Program-made: the position numbers and the translations under genes | Assembly (NCBI RefSeq): GCF_001423845.1 | Contig: NZ_LMPM01000001.1 | Location: 428,001 to 492,000, forward strand | From: Sphingomonas sp. Leaf357 | Lineage (GTDB): Bacteria > Pseudomonadota > Alphaproteobacteria > Sphingomonadales > Sphingomonadaceae | DNA length: 64,000 nt | Reading direction: 5' to 3' | In this document: in pieces, positions 19,133 through 29,400 of the stretch | Numbering within the stretch: position 1 is the first letter of the stretch | How the letters are laid out: each line of letters begins with the position of its first letter | The notes under the pieces: model-generated | What the model saw: only the letters and a program-made list of their open reading frames with translations | Database searches by the model: none | Told to the model about the DNA's origin: nothing

Positions 19133-19687
19133 GTGCCACGCCGCCACCCCGCCAGATTGCCGCTCAAGCTGCCCCGCCTGTGGCTGATGACGGACGAACG
19201 CATGGGCGAAGACCTGTGGCGCGCGCTGCAAACGCTGCCGCGCGGATCGGGGATCGTGTTCCGGCACTATGCCACGCCCGCAAAGGAGCGGCGTGCGATG
19301 TTCCGGAAGTTGGCGAAGGTGGCGCACCTAAGGGGATTTCTGCTGGTTCGGGCCGGGCCGGTCAGCCTCGGGCGAGAGCGAGGCGTCCATGGCAAGGGCG
19401 CTATCCGCAGCGATCAGATCCGCACCTGGCCGGTACATTCGCGTCGCGAAGCGCTAGCAGGGGCGCGTGCCGGGGCCGACCTGATCCTGGTATCGCCGGT
19501 CTTCCCGACCGCCTCGCATCCCGGTGCACCCGCGCTTGGACCGATCCGCGCGGCGCGAATCATCCAAGGACTGCCGGTGCCCGCCATCGCGCTCGGCGGA
19601 ATGACGAAGCAGCGGGGATTACGCCTGAGACGATTGGGTTTTCACGGCTGGGCCGCCATCGATGCCTGGATCACCCCTCGCCGCTAG
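19133..19687 (+). CDS. ThiE/TenI-like thiamine phosphate synthase family protein
   Basis: A 184-residue protein with the TIM-barrel opening LPRLWLMTDERMGEDLW, VFRHYATP, the phosphate-loop-like LILVSPVFPTASHPGAPALGP and IALGGMT near the C-terminus. This resembles thiamine phosphate synthase, but it is shorter than typical ThiE (about 210) and the pyrimidine-binding motifs are weak. It could be a paralogue with another role. The GTG start leaves 22 bases to the divergent yggS start, so promoters must overlap the coding ends. No TPP riboswitch is visible. Confidence 0.65.
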   Translation: MPRRHPARLPLKLPRLWLMTDERMGEDLWRALQTLPRGSGIVFRHYATPAKERRAMFRKLAKVAHLRGFLLVRAGPVSLGRERGVHGKGAIRSDQIRTWPVHSRREALAGARAGADLILVSPVFPTASHPGAPALGPIRAARIIQGLPVPAIALGGMTKQRGLRLRRLGFHGWAAIDAWITPRR

Positions 19688-19688
19688 A

Positions 19689-20450
19689 TCAGAAGCGGAA
19701 CGCGGTGCCGATATAGACGGCCTGGCTGTCGAGACGATTGTCGTCCTTGAGCCGCTCCAGCCGATCACGCTCGGTCTTGTAGCGCACGCCCGCCGTCACA
19801 TCGAGGTTGCGGGTCAGCGAATAGGAACCGCCGACATCGAGCGCGTAGTTCGGCGCTTCCTCGACCAGCTTCGGCGCGCCGGCCAGCGGACGATCGGAAA
19901 TCGCCTTTACCTGACCGCTGAACCGCTTGCCGGTATAGCTCAGGCCCAGATCCATACGTTCGCGGCTACCCGGCAGGCCGGCCATATCGACCCGCCCCAC
20001 GTCACTCGACAAGGCAAAGCGCTTCCAGCCGACGGCAACGCCGAGATTATAGGCGATCGGCGCGAGGCTGACCTGCGGTGCGGCAACCGACGCGGCGACG
20101 CCGTTGCGTTCGGCATACATCGCGCTGCGGGTCGAACGAGCGCGTACCGCAACCGTCACGGCATGGCTGCCGGCGCGGCGCGATTCGGAAGGCGTGAAGC
20201 TGAATCCGGCCGAGTCGAGTCCGCCACGGGCGAACACCGCGGCCAGCCGAGGATCCGCCGACGCCGGGGTGAACGAACCGGCACCGCGCGTAAGACTTAC
20301 GCGCTTTTCCGTGCGATTCCCGCTCTCTGGTGCCCCGATCGCCGGTGCCACGGCGATGCCGGCGGCGACCAGCGCCCCCAGTGCAATCCCGGCAATCGTG
20401 CGACCAGCGACCACGTTCACGTCCCCAACACGGCACAGTTCGCGCCGCAT
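19689..20450 (-). CDS. Outer-membrane beta-barrel protein, unknown
   Basis: The product has a signal peptide (GRTIAGIALGALVAAGIAVAPAIGA) and then alternating amphipathic strands rich in Y, R and S (NLDVTAGVRYKTERD, LSYTGKRFSG). It ends YIGTAFRF; a final Phe is the usual outer-membrane barrel signal. Start could be ATG 20450 or GTG 20420; neither has a good ribosome site. I do not recognise a family. It is convergent with the ThiE-like gene, one base apart. Confidence 0.75.
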   Translation of the reverse strand: MRRELCRVGDVNVVAGRTIAGIALGALVAAGIAVAPAIGAPESGNRTEKRVSLTRGAGSFTPASADPRLAAVFARGGLDSAGFSFTPSESRRAGSHAVTVAVRARSTRSAMYAERNGVAASVAAPQVSLAPIAYNLGVAVGWKRFALSSDVGRVDMAGLPGSRERMDLGLSYTGKRFSGQVKAISDRPLAGAPKLVEEAPNYALDVGGSYSLTRNLDVTAGVRYKTERDRLERLKDDNRLDSQAVYIGTAFRF

Positions 20451-20636
20451 CCTTCAAACTGCGCTTATCACGGTTCGATCCCGCGTCGCCACCATACGGA
20501 ATCACTTTCTGAACGAGTGTTGCAATCCGCCCACACGCGGACCGATCCGCTCGCACACGCCTGCTGCTTGCGGCAAGCGCGAGACCATCTATAGATGCGC
20601 ATCCCTAGTATCCGTAATTTGCCCAGGAACCTGCCG

Positions 20637-21101
20637 ATGATCCGCCTTCAGGCCCCGATTAAGGCCCCAGCCAGAGCGCTCGCGCTGATGGCCGCGCTCG
20701 CCCTTCCGCTCGCTCTGGGTGCCTGCGGCGGCGGCAAGGACCGGCCGAAGACCGATCTCGCGGCGTCCAAGGTGACGACGATCGGCGTCAACGCCTATCT
20801 GTGGCGCGCGACGCTCGACACGCTGAGCTTCATGCCGCTGGTGCAGACCGATTCCAACGGCGGCGTGATCGTGACCGACTGGTATATCAACCCGGCGATC
20901 TCGACCGAGCGCGTCAAGGTGACGGTGACGATCCTCGACCAGGATCTGCGCGCCGACGGGCTGCGCGTCGCCGCGCTGCGCGAGGTGAACCAGAACGGCC
21001 AGTGGGTCGCCGCGCCGGTCAAGGCCGCTACGGTCCAGAAACTTGAAGATGCGATCCTGACGCGTGCGCGAGACCTGCGCCGCGCCGCCGTCGCCGGATA
21101 A
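20637..21101 (+). CDS. DUF3576 lipoprotein
   Basis: The 154-residue product has a signal peptide ending in lipobox LALGAC, then the DUF3576 core [41 protein letters not shown] and LRVAALREV. It is a predicted lipoprotein always found near leuS-lptE-holA in this group, so a role in envelope assembly is likely but unproven. ATG 20637 is chosen because AGGAA lies 7 bases before it. leuS starts 13 bases after the stop. Confidence 0.88.
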   Translation: MIRLQAPIKAPARALALMAALALPLALGACGGGKDRPKTDLAASKVTTIGVNAYLWRATLDTLSFMPLVQTDSNGGVIVTDWYINPAISTERVKVTVTILDQDLRADGLRVAALREVNQNGQWVAAPVKAATVQKLEDAILTRARDLRRAAVAG

Positions 21102-21114
21102 GAGAGACAGAAAT

Positions 21115-23673
21115 ATGGCGTCGCGCTTCAATGCCTTGAAGGCGGACGCAGGCTGGCAGAAGGTTTGGGACGAGCGTTCCACCTTCGCGGCACGCGACGA
21201 TTCGCCCAAGCCCCGGTCTTATGTGCTCGAGATGTTTCCGTACCCGTCGGGGCGGATCCATATGGGCCATGTGCGCAATTACACGATGGGCGACGTGCTG
21301 GCGCGCTATCGCCGGATGATCGGGCATGAGGTGCTGCACCCGATGGGGTGGGACGCCTTCGGCATGCCGGCGGAAAACGCCGCGATGGAAAAGGGCGTGC
21401 ATCCCGGCGCCTGGACTCGCGCCAACATCGCCACGATGAAGGCGCAGCTGAAGCGGCTGGGCTTCGCGCTCGACTGGACGCGCGAACTCGCCACGTGCGA
21501 GCCGGACTATTACGGGCAGGAACAGGCGCTGTTCCTCGATCTGTTCAAGGCGGGCCTTGTCTATCGCAAGGAATCGGCGGTCAATTGGGATCCGGTCGAC
21601 ATGACCGTGCTGGCCAACGAACAGGTGATCGACGGGCGTGGCTGGCGTTCGGGTGCCTTGGTCGAGCGGCGCAAGTTGTCGCAATGGTTCCTGAAGATCA
21701 CCGATTTCGCCGATGAACTGCTCGATGGGTTGGGCGCGCTCGAACATTGGCCGGACAAGGTCAAGCTGATGCAGGAGAACTGGATCGGCCGCAGCCAGGG
21801 GCTGACATTCTCGTTCGATCTGTCGGAGGGCGGCAAGGTCGAGGTTTTCACCACGCGCCCCGACACGATCTTCGGGTCGAGCTTCGTCGCGGTCGCCGCC
21901 GATCATCCGATCGCGCGCCAGCTGGCCGAAACGAATCCGGACGCCGCCGCCTTCATCGCGCTGTGCAAGCGTGGCGGCACGACGGCGGCCGAGCTGGAAA
22001 CGCAGGAAAAGCTGGGTTTCGACACCGGCCTGCGCGCGGCGCATCCGTTCGACAAGGATTGGGGCCTGCCGGTCTATATCGCCAATTTCGTGCTGATGGA
22101 ATACGGCACCGGCGCGGTGTTCGGCGTGCCGGCGCACGACCAGCGCGATCTCGATTTCGCGCGGAAATACGACCTGCCGGTCAAACGCGTCGTTTCCGAA
22201 GGCGAGATCGAGGATCCGGTGTTTGTCGGCAACACCGCCTATACCGGGCCAGGCGCCCTGGTGAACTCGCATTTCCTCGACGGCATGGACGTCGAGGATG
22301 CCAAGCGCATCGTCATCCAGCGCGCCGAGGGCGAGGGCTGGGGCAAGGGATCGACCGTGTTCCGCCTGCGCGACTGGGGCGTCAGCCGCCAGCGGTATTG
22401 GGGCACGCCGATCCCGATCATCCATTGCGACGCGTGCGGCGCGGTGCCGGTGCCGCGCGAGCAATTGCCGGTGGTATTGCCGGAGGACGTGACGTTCGAC
22501 GTGCCCGGCAATCCGCTCGATCGCCACACCAGTTGGAACCGGGTCGATTGCCCATCCTGCGGCAAGCCGGCGCGGCGCGAGACAGATACGCTCGACACGT
22601 TCGTCGATTCCTCCTGGTATTTCATACGCTTCGCCAGCCAGCCGGACGACAGGCCGTTCGATCGCGAGGTCGCCGAGAAGTGGCTGCCGGTCGGGCAATA
22701 TATCGGCGGCGTGGAGCATGCGATCCTGCACCTGCTCTATGCGCGCTTCTGGACGCGGGCGTTGAAGCATATCGGGCAGCTCGACGTGGCGGAACCGTTC
22801 GCCGGCCTGTTCACGCAAGGCATGGTGACTCACGAGACCTATAGCCGCACGATCGAGCACCTCGGCACCGATGGCAGCGACATGATCGTCAAGCCGCTCT
22901 GGCTCGGACCGGACGATATCGAGCGGCGCGATGGCGGCGTGTTCGACAAGGCGACGGGCGAGGCGGTGACGGTCGGCCGCGTCGAGAAGATGTCCAAATC
23001 GAAGAAGAACACGATCGATCCCGAACCGATCGTCGATCAATATGGCGCGGACGCGGTGCGCTGGTTCATGCTGTCGGATTCGCCGCCGGAACGCGATCTG
23101 CCATGGAGCGAATCCGGGATCGACGGATCGTGGCGCTTCATCCAGCGGCTGTGGCGGCTGTTCGACGGCGAGGCCGAGGCGTCCGCACCGGCCGAGGGCC
23201 GCAATGCCGCGCTCGATCGCAAGCTGCACCAGACGATCGCCGGCATCGCCACCGATATCGAGGCGCTGTCGTTCAACAAGGCGGTCGCCAAGCTCTACGA
23301 ACTGACCGGCATGATCGAGAAAGCCGCGCCGTCCGCGTCGCGCAGCGAGGCGATCGCCACGCTTATGCGGCTGGTCGCGCCGATGGCTCCGCATCTGGCC
23401 GAGGAGGCCTGGTCGATCGCCGGGCAATCGGGTTTGATCGCCGATGCGCCCTGGCCGGAGGTCGATGCGGCCCTGCTGGTCGAGGACGAGGTGACGATCG
23501 CGTTGCAGGTCAACGGCAAGCTGCGCGACACGGTGAAGGTCGCCAAGGGCACGCCCAAGGACGCGATGGAGGCGCTGGCGCTGGCCAATGCCAATGTGCT
23601 GCGCATTCTGGACGGCGCGACACCGAAAAAGATCGTCGTCGTCCCCGATCGTCTGGTAAACCTCGTCGTATGA
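21115..23673 (+). CDS. leuS: Leucyl-tRNA synthetase
   Basis: Charges tRNA-Leu with leucine. The 852-residue class I synthetase has [20 protein letters not shown] (HMGH is the HIGH motif), the CP1 editing domain with TTRPDTIFG and [14 protein letters not shown], a zinc-like CDACG...CPSCG pair, [10 protein letters not shown] (KMSKS) and a C-terminal anticodon domain. Full length for bacterial LeuRS. It overlaps lptE by ATGA. Confidence 0.98.
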   Translation: MASRFNALKADAGWQKVWDERSTFAARDDSPKPRSYVLEMFPYPSGRIHMGHVRNYTMGDVLARYRRMIGHEVLHPMGWDAFGMPAENAAMEKGVHPGAWTRANIATMKAQLKRLGFALDWTRELATCEPDYYGQEQALFLDLFKAGLVYRKESAVNWDPVDMTVLANEQVIDGRGWRSGALVERRKLSQWFLKITDFADELLDGLGALEHWPDKVKLMQENWIGRSQGLTFSFDLSEGGKVEVFTTRPDTIFGSSFVAVAADHPIARQLAETNPDAAAFIALCKRGGTTAAELETQEKLGFDTGLRAAHPFDKDWGLPVYIANFVLMEYGTGAVFGVPAHDQRDLDFARKYDLPVKRVVSEGEIEDPVFVGNTAYTGPGALVNSHFLDGMDVEDAKRIVIQRAEGEGWGKGSTVFRLRDWGVSRQRYWGTPIPIIHCDACGAVPVPREQLPVVLPEDVTFDVPGNPLDRHTSWNRVDCPSCGKPARRETDTLDTFVDSSWYFIRFASQPDDRPFDREVAEKWLPVGQYIGGVEHAILHLLYARFWTRALKHIGQLDVAEPFAGLFTQGMVTHETYSRTIEHLGTDGSDMIVKPLWLGPDDIERRDGGVFDKATGEAVTVGRVEKMSKSKKNTIDPEPIVDQYGADAVRWFMLSDSPPERDLPWSESGIDGSWRFIQRLWRLFDGEAEASAPAEGRNAALDRKLHQTIAGIATDIEALSFNKAVAKLYELTGMIEKAAPSASRSEAIATLMRLVAPMAPHLAEEAWSIAGQSGLIADAPWPEVDAALLVEDEVTIALQVNGKLRDTVKVAKGTPKDAMEALALANANVLRILDGATPKKIVVVPDRLVNLVV

Positions 23674-24182
23674 AGCGTCTCGCCAGCCTTGCTCCCGTCC
23701 TTCTCCTCGGCGCCGGTCTCCTGTCGGGCTGTGGCCTGCAACCGCTGTACAGCGGTGGCGGATCGGGTGCGGTGGCGACGGCGCTCACCCGGATCGAGGT
23801 CGCCCCGATCGAGGGCAAATCGGGCTGGCTGATGGCCAATGCGCTGAGCGACCGGCTGGCGGCGGGCAAGACCACGCCGCTCTACCGGCTGGAAGTGAAG
23901 CTGGACGACAAGATCAGCGGCCTGGGCGTGCGCGCCGACAACAGCGTCGCACGCGAACGGCGGACGCTGCGGGCGCGCTACCAACTGGTCGATCTCGCCA
24001 ATGGCACGGTGCTGCTCGACGCGACCGCCGGTTCCGACGCCGGCATCGACGTGGTCGGCTCCGAATATGCCACGATCGCGGCGGAAAACACCATGCTGGA
24101 GCGCCTGTCCGGCATCGTCGCCGACCAGATCGTCTCGCGTATCGCGCTCTATGATCGGCGAACCGCGCCCAAGACGCCATAG
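23670..24182 (+). CDS. lptE: LPS-assembly lipoprotein LptE
   Basis: The 170-residue product has a signal peptide with lipobox [11 protein letters not shown], the typical LptE opening GLQPLYSGG, and a core with [17 protein letters not shown] and RLEVKLDD. LptE plugs the LptD barrel that inserts lipopolysaccharide (in sphingomonads, its glycosphingolipid counterpart) in the outer membrane. Position between leuS and holA is conserved across proteobacteria. Confidence 0.9.
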   Translation: MKRLASLAPVLLLGAGLLSGCGLQPLYSGGGSGAVATALTRIEVAPIEGKSGWLMANALSDRLAAGKTTPLYRLEVKLDDKISGLGVRADNSVARERRTLRARYQLVDLANGTVLLDATAGSDAGIDVVGSEYATIAAENTMLERLSGIVADQIVSRIALYDRRTAPKTP

Positions 24183-24203
24183 CGCCGGTCGTGAAGGCGC
24201 CAG

Positions 24204-25217
24204 ATGAAAGCTAACGCCAACCAGATTCGCGCTGCGATCGACGCCGCTAGCCCCGATATCCGCCTGTTCCTGCTCCACGGGCCCGACGAAGCGGGTGCGC
24301 AGGATCTCGCGATCCGGCTGGCGCGCAAGATGGGTCCGGAGGCGGAACGGGTCGATCTCGAACCTTCGACGTTGAAAGCGAACCCCGGCCGGCTGGCGGA
24401 CGAGGCGGCATCCTTGTCGCTGTTCGGGGGTGCGCGGCATATCCGTATCTCTGGCGCGGGCGAGGAAAGCCTCGAAGCCTTCACCTTGCTGCTCGATACC
24501 GAACGCGCCGGCAACCCGGTGGTCGCGATCGCGCCGTCGCTCAAGGGCACCGCCAAGGTGGTCAAGCTGGCGCAGGGGTCGCCCCGCGCGATGGCCTTCG
24601 CCTGCTACGTGCCGGAGGGCGCTGAGGCGGACCGGATCGTCTCCACCATCGCGCGCGAACTCGGCATGCGCACGACCGGCGACACCGCGACGCGACTGGC
24701 GAGCGCAAGCGGCGGCGATCGTGCGGTGATGACGCGCGAACTGGAGAAATTGTCGCTCTATCTCGATGCCGCGCCGGATCGCCCGCGCGAGATCGACGAT
24801 GCCGCGCTCGACGCGATCGGCGCGGATCTGGGCGATGCCGAAATGAGCCGTGCGATCGACGCGGCGATCGAGGGCCAGCCCGATTTGGTCGGTTCGGAAC
24901 TGGCGCGATTGGAGGAGGCGGGCGTTTCGCCGATCCCCGTGCTGCGGCAGCTCGCGCGACGGCTGATATCGCTGGCTGACCTGCGCGCGCAGGTCGATGC
25001 CGGGGCAGGGGTCGCTCAGGTTACCGAAAGCGTGTTCTTCCGCGAGAAAGCGATCACCGCGCGGGCATTACGCCATTGGCGCAGCGACAAGCTGGCCGAG
25101 GCGATCGGCCGAGTGCGACATGCCGAGCGCGCGATGATGGGCTCCGCCACGGCCGGCGCGGTTTTGGCCAAGGCCGCGATCGTCGCCGTGGGGCGGATGG
25201 CCGCCCGGCAGCGGTGA
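24204..25217 (+). CDS. holA: DNA polymerase III delta subunit
   Basis: Clamp-loader wrench that opens the beta sliding clamp. The 337-residue product has LFLLHGPDEAGAQDLAIRLA, SLSLFGGARHIRI, RAMAFACYV, SGGDRAVMTRELEKLSLYL and the C-terminal domain LARRLISLADLRAQVDAG. Normal length. It is convergent with parB one base away. Confidence 0.93.
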   Translation: MKANANQIRAAIDAASPDIRLFLLHGPDEAGAQDLAIRLARKMGPEAERVDLEPSTLKANPGRLADEAASLSLFGGARHIRISGAGEESLEAFTLLLDTERAGNPVVAIAPSLKGTAKVVKLAQGSPRAMAFACYVPEGAEADRIVSTIARELGMRTTGDTATRLASASGGDRAVMTRELEKLSLYLDAAPDRPREIDDAALDAIGADLGDAEMSRAIDAAIEGQPDLVGSELARLEEAGVSPIPVLRQLARRLISLADLRAQVDAGAGVAQVTESVFFREKAITARALRHWRSDKLAEAIGRVRHAERAMMGSATAGAVLAKAAIVAVGRMAARQR

Positions 25218-25218
25218 G

Positions 25219-26121
25219 CTAGATGCGTTCTCCCGTAAGTCTTTGACAAACCATGTCTAATTGATCGAGTGTGGCGTAGCTCAGGGTGAGCGATCCGCCC
25301 TTTGCGCTATGTGCGATGCGCACCGACAGTCCGAGCAGATCGCCGAGCTGGTTTTCCAGCGCCGCCAGATCCGCGTCCCGCCCACCATCGCCGCCCGATC
25401 GTGCGCGCTGGTCCGGCTTGGCTGCCCGCGCGAGTCGTTCGGTCTCGCGCACCGACAAGCCCTTGGCCACGACCTGATCGGCCAGCGTCTCGACATCCGG
25501 CGCGCCGATCAGCGCGCGGGCATGGCCCATCGTCAGTTCTCCGGTCACCACCCGTTCCTGCACCGGGCGTGGCAGATCGAGCAGGCGCAACAGGTTCGCG
25601 ATGTGGCTGCGCGACTTGTGGACGAGCTTGCCAAGCACCTCCTGCGTGTGGCCGAAATCGTCGATCAGGCGATGATAGGCCTCGGCCTCTTCGATCGCGT
25701 TGAGATCCTGGCGCTGGATGTTTTCGACCAGCGCTACTTCGAGTGTCTCGGCATCGTCGAAGTCGCGAACGATCACGGGCACTTCATGCAGACGCGCGCG
25801 TTGCGCTGCGCGCCAGCGCCGTTCACCGGCGACGATCTGATAGCCCTTACCATGTGGCCGAACGACGATCGGCTGGATCAGCCCACGTGCCGCGATCGAC
25901 GTGGCGAGTTCCTCTAGCGCGGCCTCATCGAAATGGCGGCGCGGCTGGCCGGGGTGGGGGCTGAGCGATCCGACCGGCAGGGTACGCAATCCCGCCGATA
26001 CAGTTTCACCGGCACCGACCGGCTCTTCACGTGCCATGTCGCCGAGCAGAGCGTTGAGGCCCCGGCCGAGGCCGGACCGAGGCTTGGGACGAGACGATTC
26101 GGGAGCGAGAGGATCGGTCAT
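25219..26121 (-). CDS. parB: Chromosome partitioning protein ParB
   Basis: The 300-residue CTPase/DNA-binding protein loads at parS and spreads. Sequence shows the N-terminal ParA-contact region RSGLGRGLNALLGD, LSPHPGQPRRHF, the CTP-binding GERRWRAAQRARLHEVPVIV, ENIQRQDLNAIEEA, the helix-turn-helix GKSRSHIANLLRLLDLP-type segment and the C-terminal dimer domain. It overlaps parA by ATGA. Two parS-like sites are 0.8 and 3.3 kb upstream. Confidence 0.97.
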   Translation of the reverse strand: MTDPLAPESSRPKPRSGLGRGLNALLGDMAREEPVGAGETVSAGLRTLPVGSLSPHPGQPRRHFDEAALEELATSIAARGLIQPIVVRPHGKGYQIVAGERRWRAAQRARLHEVPVIVRDFDDAETLEVALVENIQRQDLNAIEEAEAYHRLIDDFGHTQEVLGKLVHKSRSHIANLLRLLDLPRPVQERVVTGELTMGHARALIGAPDVETLADQVVAKGLSVRETERLARAAKPDQRARSGGDGGRDADLAALENQLGDLLGLSVRIAHSAKGGSLTLSYATLDQLDMVCQRLTGERI

Positions 26122-26909
26122 GCGGCCTTCGCGGACGGAGGGGTAGTTTTCGGCAGTCGGACGATCAGTTCACGCGCGAGCGCGATGTACGCCTCCGATC
26201 CCGAACAGCGATAATCGTAGATCAAGGCCGGCAGGCCGTGACTCGGTGCTTCGGACAAGCGAACATTGCGTGGGATGACCGTCTCGAACACTACCCGACC
26301 GAGCACCGCCCGCACATCGGCCGAAACCTGATCGGTCAAGCGATTGCGGCGATCATACATCGTTAGCGCCACACCAAGAATAGAGAGCCCAGGATTGAAC
26401 TTTTCGCGGATGCGCTCGACCGTGCCCAACAACTGGCTCAGTCCTTCCAGTGCAAAGAACTCGCATTGCAACGGCACGAGCAGCGAGTTGGCCGCGACCA
26501 TCGCGTTGAGTGTAAGCAAGCCAAGCGACGGCGGGCAATCGATTAGCACCACGTCCCAACGATCCTCGCACCGTTCCAAAGCACGGTTGAGGCGATGCGT
26601 GCGCTCCTGATATTCGACCAGTTCGATTTCCGCACCGGACAGATCGGCAGTCGCGGGAACGATGTCGAGCTTGGGAACGCAAGTCGGCACGGCAGCTTCA
26701 GTGACCAGCATCTCGCCGAGCAGCACGTCGTAGATCGACTTCTCACGATCCGCGCGGTTGATCCCGAGCCCGGTCGATGCGTTGCCTTGCGGATCCATGT
26801 CGATGACCAACACGCGTATGCCGGTCGCGGCCAACGCCGTGCCGAGATTGATCGCGGTCGTCGTCTTGCCGACGCCGCCTTTCTGATTTGCGACCGCTAT
26901 GACATTCAT
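26118..26909 (-). CDS. parA: Chromosome partitioning ATPase ParA
   Basis: The 263-residue deviant-Walker ATPase drives origin segregation. It begins [23 protein letters not shown], has the Walker A' IDMDPQGNASTG, DVVLIDCPPSLGLLTLNA and VIPRNVRLSEAPSHG. It overlaps rsmG and parB by 4 bases each, giving the common order rsmG-parA-parB. Confidence 0.97.
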   Translation of the reverse strand: MNVIAVANQKGGVGKTTTAINLGTALAATGIRVLVIDMDPQGNASTGLGINRADREKSIYDVLLGEMLVTEAAVPTCVPKLDIVPATADLSGAEIELVEYQERTHRLNRALERCEDRWDVVLIDCPPSLGLLTLNAMVAANSLLVPLQCEFFALEGLSQLLGTVERIREKFNPGLSILGVALTMYDRRNRLTDQVSADVRAVLGRVVFETVIPRNVRLSEAPSHGLPALIYDYRCSGSEAYIALARELIVRLPKTTPPSAKAA

Positions 26910-27520
26910 CGACGCGCTATCCCGCTGGCAGTTACGATGAGCGATGTGGGATCAGTAATGCTCTGTTCCACGTGGAACGTACCATGCCACGACAGCTTCG
27001 CCTGCGCCACCTCTTCGCGCGCACTGCGACCCTTTGGCAACAACCAAAGTGTATCCTTTCGGGCGGTATGCACTGCGGATTCTAGCAGCGCGGCCACTGG
27101 GGCAACGGCGCGAGCGGAAATGACGCCAGCCTTCAGTTTGGCAGTCTCGATCCTCGAACCGATAACAGATATTGTTTCCGCCATGTTCAAGCGCTCGATC
27201 GCATCCTGAAGAAACTCAACTCTGCGGCGACGCGGTTCTACCAACACGGTAGGTAAGCCACTCAGAAGACCGGCGATTATTCCTGGGAAGCCCGCTCCGG
27301 TCCCAACATCGATCCATGGCCCTTCAGCCTTCGCCGCCAAGGGCACGAGTTGAGCCGAATCGAGGATATGGCGGGACCAGATCATCGGCAGAGTCGAGGC
27401 AGAAACCAAATTCTGTCTTGTCGATTCCATTTCCACCATATGCGCGAAATCGACCAGCCGACGGAGTGCGATATCGCCGAAATGCTCTATGATCCAATTC
27501 CTGGCCTCATCTTCCGTCAT
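26906..27520 (-). CDS. rsmG: 16S rRNA (guanine-527 N7)-methyltransferase RsmG
   Basis: Methylates G527 of 16S rRNA in the streptomycin-sensing region. The 204-residue SAM enzyme has the glycine-rich motif [25 protein letters not shown] and [15 protein letters not shown]. It overlaps mnmG and parA by ATGA. A parS-like palindrome is embedded in its 3' portion. Family assignment is secure. Confidence 0.96.
   Translation of the reverse strand: MTEDEARNWIIEHFGDIALRRLVDFAHMVEMESTRQNLVSASTLPMIWSRHILDSAQLVPLAAKAEGPWIDVGTGAGFPGIIAGLLSGLPTVLVEPRRRRVEFLQDAIERLNMAETISVIGSRIETAKLKAGVISARAVAPVAALLESAVHTARKDTLWLLPKGRSAREEVAQAKLSWHGTFHVEQSITDPTSLIVTASGIARR
26964..26979. promoter_or_regulatory. parS-like ParB-binding site 1
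   Basis: TGTTCCACGTGGAACG, a near-perfect palindrome with one end mismatch, inside the 3' part of rsmG. It differs from the canonical TGTTTCACGTGAAACA only by symmetric T-to-C/A-to-G changes and the last base. Location beside parAB is typical. Confidence 0.85.
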
Positions 27521-29346
27521 GCAGCGATCCGTTTCGCGTGCAGCATGATGGCGGTGAGCGCGGCCGGCGTTATTCCGCGAATACGCCCGGCAGCACCCAA
27601 CGTGGCGGGGCGCGCGGTGGCCAAGCGCTCGATCATCTCGTTCGACAGCCCGGGGATGGCAGCATAGTCCAATGCCGTGGGGAGGGCGATCGCATCATTG
27701 GAGCGTAGTCGTATCACGTCCTCGGCTTGGCGAGCGACATAGGGTGCATAGCGTGCATCTTCGACGGCCTCTGCAATCACAGCCGGATCGTATCGTTTCG
27801 CCAAATCCGGCGCGATCTGCGCAATGCAAATCGTCGCAATTCGCAACCATTCCGCGCCAGAACGGGTACCACTCAAACTGGGGTCAACAATCGTATCGGC
27901 AGCTACGGGAACCTCGAGGCGCGCGGCGATTTCGGCTAGCGCTCGGCGGCGGTCCGCGAAACGCTTGCGACGTACGGGACCGACACAACCTGTTGCTTCA
28001 GCGATCGCCCCAAGCCGCGTCTCGGCATTGTCTGCCCGCAAGCGGAGGCGGTATTCGGCGCGAGCCGTCAACATCCGGTAGGGCTCGGTGACGCCCTGAA
28101 GAACCAGATCGTCGATCATCACACCCAGATAGCTCGACGCACGATCCAGGATCACCGGCACAACATCCAGAGCCTTTGCCGCCGCATTGAGTCCAGCGAT
28201 CAATCCTTGCCCTGCCGCTTCCTCATATCCCGTCGTGCCGTTGATCTGCCCGGCACAGAATATACCGGGCAATGCTCGAACCTCCAGAGTGGGTGCCAGA
28301 GCGCGGGGATCGATATGATCATACTCCACCGCATAGCCGGGCATCACGATCCGAGTGCGTTCCAATCCCGGAATCGACTGGATCATCGCCTCCTGCACAT
28401 CGCTCGGCAACGATGTCGAGATCCCGTTGGGATAGATTAGGGGATCATCGAGTCCTTCGGGCTCGAGGAAAACCTGATGCCCGTCGCGATCACCGAAGCG
28501 GTGGATCTTGTCCTCGATCGACGGACAATATCGCGGTCCTACACCAGCGATATCTCCGCCGAACAATGGTGATCGGTGGAGCGAGGCGCGGATGATGTCG
28601 TGCGTCAGTTCGGTGGTTCGAGTGATCGCGCAGAATAGCTGCGGCAAATCGCGCCCCTGCGATGACGGAGACATGGTCCAGGGATCGGCATCGCTGTACT
28701 GCTGATCCAGTCCGGCCCAATCGATGGTGCGGCCATCAAGGCGGGGCGGGGTACCGGTCTTGAGGCGGGTCATCGGCAGGTTTGCATCGCGCAATTGCAG
28801 CGCGAGTTCCGTTGCCGCGGCTTCGCCAATTCGTCCGCCCGTCAGCCGCTCCTCGCCGCGGAACATGCGCGCACCAAGAAAGGTGCCAGTCGCCAGCACG
28901 ATCGCCCGGCTCTGCAATATGCGACCGTCGGCCAGACGAATGCCATTCACGGCGTTCGAGAGATCGAAAGACAGGGCCACGGCTTCGCCGGCGACGATGT
29001 CGAGATTATCCTGCCCAGCAATCATCTGCTGGATCGCCGCAGCATAATGCTTGCGGTCTGCCTGGACCCGCGGACCCTGCACCGCGCTGCCCTTGCTGCG
29101 ATTGAGCATGCGGTAGTGGATACCCGCAGCATCGGTGGCCCGCGCCATGAGGCCGTCAAACGCGTCGACTTCCCGTACCAGATGCCCCTTGCCCAATCCG
29201 CCGACGGCAGGGTTGCAAGACATGAAGCCGATCTTCGCGGGATCGAAGCTGAGCAAAGCGGTGCGGGCGCCGCGTCTCGCTGCCGCCGCGGCGGCTTCCA
29301 CGCCCGCATGACCGCCGCCTACGACGATGACATCGAATTTCGTCAT
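27517..29346 (-). CDS. mnmG: tRNA uridine-34 modification enzyme MnmG (GidA)
   Basis: FAD protein that, with MnmE, installs cmnm5U at the wobble position of several tRNAs. The 609-residue product has [65 protein letters not shown] and the C-terminal MnmE-contact helix region with [13 protein letters not shown]. Upstream on the reverse strand, TTGACT (29376-29381) is 17 bases from TAGCTG (29353-29358); if this weak pair is a promoter, the transcript would be almost leaderless. A parS-like site lies just beyond. Confidence 0.97.
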   Translation of the reverse strand: MTKFDVIVVGGGHAGVEAAAAAARRGARTALLSFDPAKIGFMSCNPAVGGLGKGHLVREVDAFDGLMARATDAAGIHYRMLNRSKGSAVQGPRVQADRKHYAAAIQQMIAGQDNLDIVAGEAVALSFDLSNAVNGIRLADGRILQSRAIVLATGTFLGARMFRGEERLTGGRIGEAAATELALQLRDANLPMTRLKTGTPPRLDGRTIDWAGLDQQYSDADPWTMSPSSQGRDLPQLFCAITRTTELTHDIIRASLHRSPLFGGDIAGVGPRYCPSIEDKIHRFGDRDGHQVFLEPEGLDDPLIYPNGISTSLPSDVQEAMIQSIPGLERTRIVMPGYAVEYDHIDPRALAPTLEVRALPGIFCAGQINGTTGYEEAAGQGLIAGLNAAAKALDVVPVILDRASSYLGVMIDDLVLQGVTEPYRMLTARAEYRLRLRADNAETRLGAIAEATGCVGPVRRKRFADRRRALAEIAARLEVPVAADTIVDPSLSGTRSGAEWLRIATICIAQIAPDLAKRYDPAVIAEAVEDARYAPYVARQAEDVIRLRSNDAIALPTALDYAAIPGLSNEMIERLATARPATLGAAGRIRGITPAALTAIMLHAKRIAA

Positions 29347-29384
29347 GACTTGCAGCTAGGTAGTCTGCGCTGCCAAGTCAAAAC

Positions 29385-29400
29385 CGTTCCACGTGGAACA
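29385..29400. promoter_or_regulatory. parS-like ParB-binding site 2
   Basis: CGTTCCACGTGGAACA, the mirror version of site 1 (one end mismatch), in the short gap between mnmE and mnmG. It abuts the mnmE stop codon and a possible mnmG promoter, so ParB loading could influence mnmG. Confidence 0.85.
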
